Below, piece by piece: positions 57,908 to 64,000 of a stretch of DNA of 64,000 bases. The DNA is from Thozetella sp. PMI_491 (taxonomy: Eukaryota; Ascomycota; Sordariomycetes; Chaetosphaeriales; Chaetosphaeriaceae): the NCBI GenBank assembly GCA_021432635.1, contig MU270043.1, positions 682,001 through 746,000 of the forward strand, written 5' to 3'. The translations under genes and the position numbers were made by a program. The notes under the pieces were generated by a model, which worked only from the letters and a program-made list of their open reading frames with translations, was not told where the DNA came from and ran no database searches. Each line of letters opens with the position of its first letter. Position 1 is the stretch's first letter.

Positions 57908-59354
57908 TTACATGAGAACACTGCAATGAGTTAGAATCATGACCGCGCATAGGCCGGAAGGGTGGAAGGGGGTTGTAAGGGGAACTTGCCAGCAAGAGTT
58001 TTGCTTCTTGGCTTGCTCTATAGATGCGAGAATGTGTTAGTCGTTCCCCTCATTGACATAGGACGAAGTAGGACGGCCATACGATAAAACATCTTGGACT
58101 GGGCGCTTAGGCCGTCGCTCTTGGCTACCAGATCTGCCCTCTTAGTTAGCGTTCCATCTCAAAACACCAGGGCCGTGACACCGAAGGGAGGCGTACCGTC
58201 AATCTTCTCGCCTCGTTGCAGGACCGACTCAATGGTTTTATGGAGGGTAATCTTGGTCTCATCAAGCTCCTTCTGGATCTTCAGGATGGAATCAGCTTGC
58301 TGGGGGTCCTGGTACTTGGTCAGGTAGCCCTTGAACTCCGGCATCACAAAGGTGGGCGTGCCGGTCGACCACGAGGATCGGGGGTGGGCAGAGAGAAAGT
58401 CATCCACAATCTTGGAGAGAAGTTGGTCTGTCTGCAGTTAGCCAAATAGTCCTCGGCGTACTATGTGAGCTTGAGAACTTACGGGCGACAAGGGAGGGGT
58501 ATTCGTGGTCGGTGATGGCAATCCCGCACCTTGCAAGACGTTAGTCGCTCGCTTTCCTCTGCCGCCACCACAGGAGATGGGCTCACTCACACTCCCTCGG
58601 TACGCGCATAGCTGTGGAAAGTGAGGTCTTGCTCCTCGACATCCTGCCTATTTCCTTATTAGAGTCATTCCTCGATTCGCGGTACTTGTCCATTCCCTTA
58701 CCTTTGGCCGCCCGATGTTCGCTCAGCGACCGTCTTCACTCCATGTCAGTCCATGATCGGCGATTATACTGGCAGAGGCCTGCTAGAGGGGCAAGTGGAA
58801 TGCTGACCTTGGCAAAAACGGTCATGAACTCGGAGTAGCTGCCCTTGGTAAACCTCGAATCTTATAGCTCGTCAGCGCGCCGTCCCGGTTCGTTGTCGAT
58901 GTGTATACGCACAAGAGGAGAGCTCCTTCTCTGTCACGAGCTCGTGGGACGGCTTCGTGTCGTTGCGGATGATCTGCGAGGAGAAGTCGTTAGCCTGCTT
59001 CGGACAGTCGAGGGGGGGCTTGAAATCGCCCCCAGCTTGCGATACGCTAGCCGAGGCAACTTGGAGGCGTGATGCGCAAGATTGATCACGGAGTCGTGCT
59101 GGCCCCTTGCTACGGAGAGCATGGAACCTTCTTGCGGATCCTCTCACGTCTCTCCGATCACCGCTTATCCGATCTTGTCGCCGAGGCGGCGGTGTCTAGA
59201 TTGCCGGTCGACCACCGAGGCTCTTCGCTCGCAGCGCCAGGGAGATAGAATGGGGAGCATGGAAGTGTTCGCTTACTCCGATATAGTGCAGCTTCCTAAT
59301 GGGCCGTTAGTACCTAGCACCAGCCATCGCGCTATGCAGCAGGGGGGCCTACAT
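57908..59354 (-). CDS. YKT6: R-SNARE Ykt6, 197 aa, 11 coding exons
   Basis: Prenylated R-SNARE for Golgi, endosome, vacuole and autophagosome fusion (known). Minus-strand exons: 59354-59353 (AT of the start codon), 59295-59277, 58973-58913, 58860-58808, 58733-58702, 58647-58591, 58529-58483, 58427-58197, 58133-58083, 58017-57990, 57920-57908. The join reads MKLHYIGIIRNDTKPSHELV (longin start), ELSSYSRFTKGSYSEFM, DVEEQDLTFHSYARTEG, then a SNARE motif (IQKELDETKITLHKTIESVL) with zero-layer Arg162, and DDLVAKSDGLSAQSKMFY. It ends NSCCVLM: a CaaX farnesylation site with an adjacent palmitoylatable Cys. At 197 aa it is one residue from human YKT6. The start codon is interrupted by an intron, and the last intron is GC-AG. 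Confidence 0.94.
57921..57989 (-). other. GC-AG intron in YKT6 (last intron)
   Basis: On the minus strand the donor is TGCTG/GCAAGT and the acceptor TTGCAG/TGTT, with TTCTAAC as branch site. Splicing here turns TGC-TG plus T-GTT-CTC-ATG-TAA into CCVLM-stop, the expected lipidation signal. Reading through would lose the CaaX box. Confidence 0.9.
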
Positions 59355-60025
59355 GTTGGCGGTGGATGGCGAAACACTTCTTTCGCTTTGTTGAGGCAGG
59401 AGATTTGCTTTGCGAGCGTCAATGCGGGGCAGACCTCGGAGTAGCGGTCTGGTCTCGGGGTCACGACGCCCCGGAGGATGTTCCAAAAATTGGGAGGATG
59501 CGGGGTGGAAGTCGCGGTCTTCGTCAGAACGGCGTTCGCAGAAGTCTTATGATCGAGGGAGGAGGGGGGCTGGCGAGATTGAAACCCGACAGGAAACCGG
59601 ACGTTTATGATGGATCTCCCGTCGATACGTAACAGAGGGCGGAGGGAGCTCTGGCAGCCCACAAACGTCACATGCGCCCCCCCTTAGGCCTTAGTGGTTG
59701 CCCCAATCAGGCTGCAGAATTTCGGGCCTGTCAGGGGCCGCGATAGAGGGGTTGCCTTTGGCGATATGGGTGGGGGCCTGCGAGCATCCGCCCCGCCACC
59801 ACAGCACCGAAGAAGGGGCAGTGAGTCAAATGGCCGGCCTGAGGTTCCCACAACATGCTTCTTATATGCCGCGTGCACAGCACTGGAAAAAAATAAAATA
59901 AGAATAAATTCATTCGATAGTAGCGCAAGCTCGTTTCACCAGAGTGCTGCGTTTTCCCCGATCATCTCAGGCTGCTGCCCACCGACTGGACTTGTCCGCA
60001 CGCTGAGGCACGGCAAGAAGCCAGC
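59355..60025. other. Divergent intergenic region YKT6/SLH1
   Basis: About 670 bases with both promoters and leaders. No other feature is seen. Confidence 0.6.
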
Positions 60026-63000
60026 ATGGCGGCCTCGAATCTCGAGACAGCTCACGCCCAATGGCGCGCTCAAGTGGAAGCGATGAAGGCAGCGATTGCG
60101 AGCCTCAACCTTTCCCAGACAGCCCCCAGCAGCACAGACCCAGAATATGAGGACGATGACTATGGCTACAGCTCCGGCACTGGAAGTCACGATGTTTGGG
60201 ACTACATATCAGACAGCGAACTGGATGAGATTGCCTTTGACAGCGGCGATTTGATGGACGGCACCGAGGGGCTTGGCCAAGAGCCATATGGCCCAGAATG
60301 GCTTGCGATGAAGTGCTCTGACATTGCCTCAAAGAAGTCAGGCTTCACCTCTAGCGCCCTCCAGGACCAGATTCTGGATATCCTAAAGTCTAGTCGCCAG
60401 GAGGACGAGATCCAGTCGTCTCTGGCCGACCTCGTGGGGTTCGACGACTTCGAGTTCATCATGGACCTCCTGTCGCACAGAAAGGAGGTTGTAGCAGCCA
60501 CCGCAATTTCGGCTCACGAGCAGCACTCTGCTGCACCCCGGCTCTTGACTCGGGCTGAGAGGGAAGAAGCGCTGAGGCGAAACGATTTCGCACACAAGAA
60601 TACCGCTCTAGCGTCGGCTCGCTCAAAGGAGCCCGAGTATCCCCATGTATATAGATCCTACAACCCAGGAAACACCCTCAGCCATGCCGGGCGGCGCTAC
60701 GGGCTACCGGCAGACAGCAAGCGCTTGGAATTCGAGAAGTACGAAGAGTATTTCATACCAGCGGGACGAGCTGGCACTCTCCGGCCGGGGCAGAAGCTGG
60801 TCCAGATCGCCGATATGGACGGGCTCTGCCGAACCACGTTCAGGGGGTACAAGACACTGAACCGAATGCAGAGCCTGGTCTACCCAGTCGCGTACAGGAC
60901 AAACGAGAACATGCTCATCTGCGCCCCTACCGGTGCCGTGAGTGATAACCCCCCCTTCCCGGCGTTTCAGCAATGCATGCTGCCCTTCAAGTTCTCCTAA
61001 CACGCTTTAGGGAAAAACTGACGCTGCTATGCTCACAATTCTTCACTGTGTCGGCCAGTACTTGACCCCGTCTCCCTTCGAGGACCATGAGACGATCGAT
61101 TTCGCCGTCCATGCTGAGGACTTCAAGATCGTCTACGTGGCCCCAATGAAGGCTCTAGCCGCTGAGATCACAGAAAAGATCAACAAGCGCCTCTCATGGC
61201 TCGGCATTCGTTGTCGTGAATTTACTGGAGACATGCATCTGACCAAGGCCGAGATTGTCCAGACACAAGTGATCGTCACTACCCCTGAGAAGTGGGATGT
61301 AGTCACGAGGAAAGGAACTGGAGATACCGAGCTGGTCCAGAAAGTTCGGTTGCTTATCATCGATGAGGTCCACATGCTTCACGACGAGCGAGGCGCCGTC
61401 CTCGAGTCCCTCGTTGCCCGTACTGAGAGGCAGGTGGAGAGCACGCAGTCTCTGATCCGCATCGTCGGTCTCAGTGCCACCCTTCCAAACTACATCGATG
61501 TGGCCGACTTCCTCAAGGTCAACAGATACGCCGGCCTCTTCTACTTCGACGCCTCCTTCCGTCCCGTCCCCCTGGAGCAGCACTTTATTGGAGTTAAAGG
61601 CAAAGCGGGCTCCAAACAGTCGCGCGAGAACCTAGATCAAGTCGCATTTGAGAAGGTCCGAGAGATGCTTGAAAGGGATCATCAGGTCATGGTGTTTGTC
61701 CACTCTCGGCGAGACACCCTAGCTACGGCCAAGATGCTATACGAGAAAGCCGTCGACCAGGCATGCCTCGATCTCTTCGATCCCAGCACCAGCGAGAAGT
61801 ACGAGTCTGCAATGAGAGACGTCAAGTCTACGAAGGCAAGGGAGCTCAGGGACCTCATCCCCAAGGGGCTGGGCATCCACCACGCCGGCATGGCGCGCGC
61901 GGATAGGAATCTTATGGAGAGGCTCTTCACCGACGGCGTCATCAAGGTTCTCTGCTGTACTGCAACCCTGGCCTGGGGTGTCAACCTTCCGGCGGCTGCT
62001 GTCGTCATCAAGGGTACGCAGGTGTACAGCGCGCAGGACGGAAAGTTCGTGGACCTCGGTATTCTTGATGTGCTGCAGATCTTCGGTCGTGCTGGACGGC
62101 CCCAGTTCGAGGATGTCGGTATCGGCATGATATGCACAACAGCAGACAAGGTAGCCCACTATCTCTCTGCGGTGACAGACCAGCTTCCCATCGAATCGAA
62201 GTTCTCTGCCAAGCTCGTTGACAATCTTAACGCCGAGATTTCCCTAGGGACCGTTACATCTATTGCCGAAGCTGTCCAGTGGATTGGATACTCATACCTG
62301 TTCGTCCGGATGAGGAGGAACCCCATGGCTTATGGTATTGATTGGGCCGAGTTCTCCGACGACCCATTGCTGGTCCAGAGACGCCGACAGCTCGCTATCC
62401 AAGCTGCCCGCACACTGCAGAAGAGCCAAATGATCATCTTCAATGAGGCGACTGAGGAGCTGCGAAGCAAGGACGTCGGCAGGATAGCCAGCCAATTTTA
62501 CATCCTGCAGACTACCGTCGAGATCTTCAATACCATGATGCGGCCGCAGGCGACCGAGGCAGATATCCTAAAGATGATCGCCATGAGTGGTGAGTTCGAC
62601 AACATTCAGTCGAGAGACAGCGAGGCCAAGGAGCTCTCCAGAATGAAGGAGAATGAGGCCATTGTCCCATGCGATGTGGATGGTGGCATCGACCAGCCGC
62701 AGACGAAGACGAACATCCTCCTCCAGGCCTATATCTCCAAGGCGCAGCCTGAAGACTTCGCACTGGGTAATGACCTCAACTACGTTGCCCAACAGGCTGG
62801 GCGTATCTGCCGGGCCTTATTCATGATTGCCTTGAATAGGCGGTGGGGACACCAGTGTCTGGTGCTGCTCACCTTGGCCAAGTCGATTGAGAAGCGGATC
62901 TGGCCTTTCCAGCATCCTCTCCACCAGTTTGACCTCCCAAAGCCGATTCTCCACCAGCTCGACACCAAGGAATCTCTCGGCATCGAGGTCCTACGGGACA

Positions 63001-64000
63001 TGGAGCCCGCTGAGATCGGTGGTCTTGTCCGCAACCACAGTGCCGGCTCGAAGATCGCCAAGCTCCTGAACAATTTCCCCACTGTGAGCGTCGAGGCTGA
63101 AATCGCGCCCCTAAATCGGGATGTCCTGAGGATAAAACTGTATATCACTCCAGACTTCCGGTGGAATGATCATGTCCATGGCACGTCGGAGTCTTATTAC
63201 ATCTGGGTCGAGAACTCGGAGACAAGCGAGATCTATCATCACGAGTTCTTCATTCTCAACAGGCGAAAGATCCACGACGATCACGAGCTCAACTTCACAA
63301 TACCTCTCTCTGATCCCCTCCCTTCGCAGATCTACGTCAGAGCCGTTTCCGACCGGTGGCTCGGTGCAGAGACCGTAACCCCCGTCTCCTTTCAGCACCT
63401 CATCCGCCCCGATACCGAGAGCGTGTACACTGATCTCCTCAACCTCCAGCCCTTGCCCATCAGCGCTCTCAAGAACCCTCTCCTCGAGGAGCTCTACGGA
63501 CAGCGGTTCCAATTCTTCAACCCAATGCAGACGCAGATCTTCCACACCCTATACCACACACCAGCCAATGTTCTTCTGGGGTCACCGACAGGTAGTGGCA
63601 AGACTGTTGCTGCAGAGCTCGCCATGTGGTGGGCTTTCCGCGAGCGGCCCGGTTCGAAGGTGGTCTATATTGCGCCCATGAAAGCTCTCGTTCGTGAGCG
63701 AGTCAAAGATTGGGGTAACCGTTTGGCCAAGCCAATGGGGCTGAAGCTCGTCGAGTTGACTGGTGACAACACTCCGGATACCAGAACCATCCAGGATGCG
63801 GACATTATCATCACAACCCCTGAGAAGTGGGACGGCATATCGCGCAGCTGGCAGACGAGAGGCTACGTCCGCAAGGTCAGCCTCGTTATCATCGACGAGA
63901 TCCACCTGCTCGCCGGCGACCGTGGCCCCATTCTTGAGATCATTGTTTCCCGAATGAACTATATCGCGGCGTCCACCAAGAACGCTGTCCGACTCTTGGG
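60026..64000 (+). CDS. SLH1: Ski2-like RNA helicase Slh1/ASCC3, 3' end beyond window
   Basis: Double-cassette helicase of the ribosome-quality-control trigger complex that splits collided ribosomes (known for yeast Slh1 and human ASCC3). Exon 1 is 60026-60937; exon 2 starts at 61011 and runs open past 64000. The 73-base intron lies inside Walker A: APTGA/GKT (300-307). Cassette 1 continues with APMKALAAEITEKIN, DEVH (422-425), GLSATLPNYIDVADFL, GLGIHHAGMARADR and FGRAGRPQFED, then a Sec63 domain. Cassette 2 begins with GSPTGSGKT (1161-1169) and IIDEIHLL. The N-terminal ~250 residues (FIMDLLSHRKEVV) resemble Slh1/ASCC3 rather than Brr2. About 1300 residues are visible; the remaining ~650 expected for the family lie outside. 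Confidence 0.93.

Overview
The window is nuclear DNA of a filamentous ascomycete, most likely a Sordariomycete. Genes are broken by short introns (mostly about 50-120 bases) with GT..AG ends, CTAAC/CTGAC-like branch sites and in-frame joins. Coding DNA is GC-rich, and the best-recognised proteins (PP4R3/Psy2, Afg2, Got1, Ies6, Dad4, Arp5, a KapC-like bZIP, Erg25, Nca2, Sec4, Ykt6, Slh1) are typical fungal housekeeping proteins. The genus cannot be read from sequence alone. There is one 80-N assembly gap (8563-8642), flanked on both sides by poly-G.

Layout. 1-5.2 kb holds no gene I can support. 5.2-6.6 kb has a low-complexity fungal protein (-). 6.6-13.8 kb is gene-poor, with the gap and traces of eroded coding DNA (F-box-like and zinc-finger-like fragments). 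13.8-24.5 kb carries PSY2 (+), AFG2 (-), a probable mitochondrial protein (+) and a large disordered protein (-). 24.5-29.7 kb is gene-poor. 29.7-37.5 kb is dense: profilin (+), GOT1 (-), IES6 (-), DAD4 (+), ARP5 (+). 38.6-41.3 kb is a bZIP factor (-) with an apparent 1.6-kb first intron. 41.3-45.7 kb is gene-poor, with a coding-like relic. 45.7-60 kb has a metal-dependent amidohydrolase (-), a pterin dehydratase (+), ERG25 (-), NCA2 (+), SEC4 (+) and YKT6 (-). The window ends inside SLH1 (+).

How the genes relate. IES6 and ARP5 encode two subunits that form one module of the INO80 chromatin remodeler, and lie about 1.5 kb apart with the kinetochore gene DAD4 between them. SEC4 and YKT6 (both membrane-traffic proteins) are tail to tail, and GOT1 is also in the window. 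AFG2, NCA2, SLH1 and PSY2 are unlinked housekeeping functions (60S ribosome maturation, mitochondrial gene expression, ribosome rescue, PP4 targeting).

I found no prokaryote-like system, CRISPR array, intact transposon, rRNA or convincing tRNA. The most notable signals are in gene architecture: a start codon split by an intron (YKT6), an ATG-only first exon (DAD4), several first coding exons of 2-31 bases, two GC-AG introns, tandem NAGNAG acceptors and a gene with a probable double frame switch. All exon coordinates were derived by eye from splice signals and protein-family continuity.
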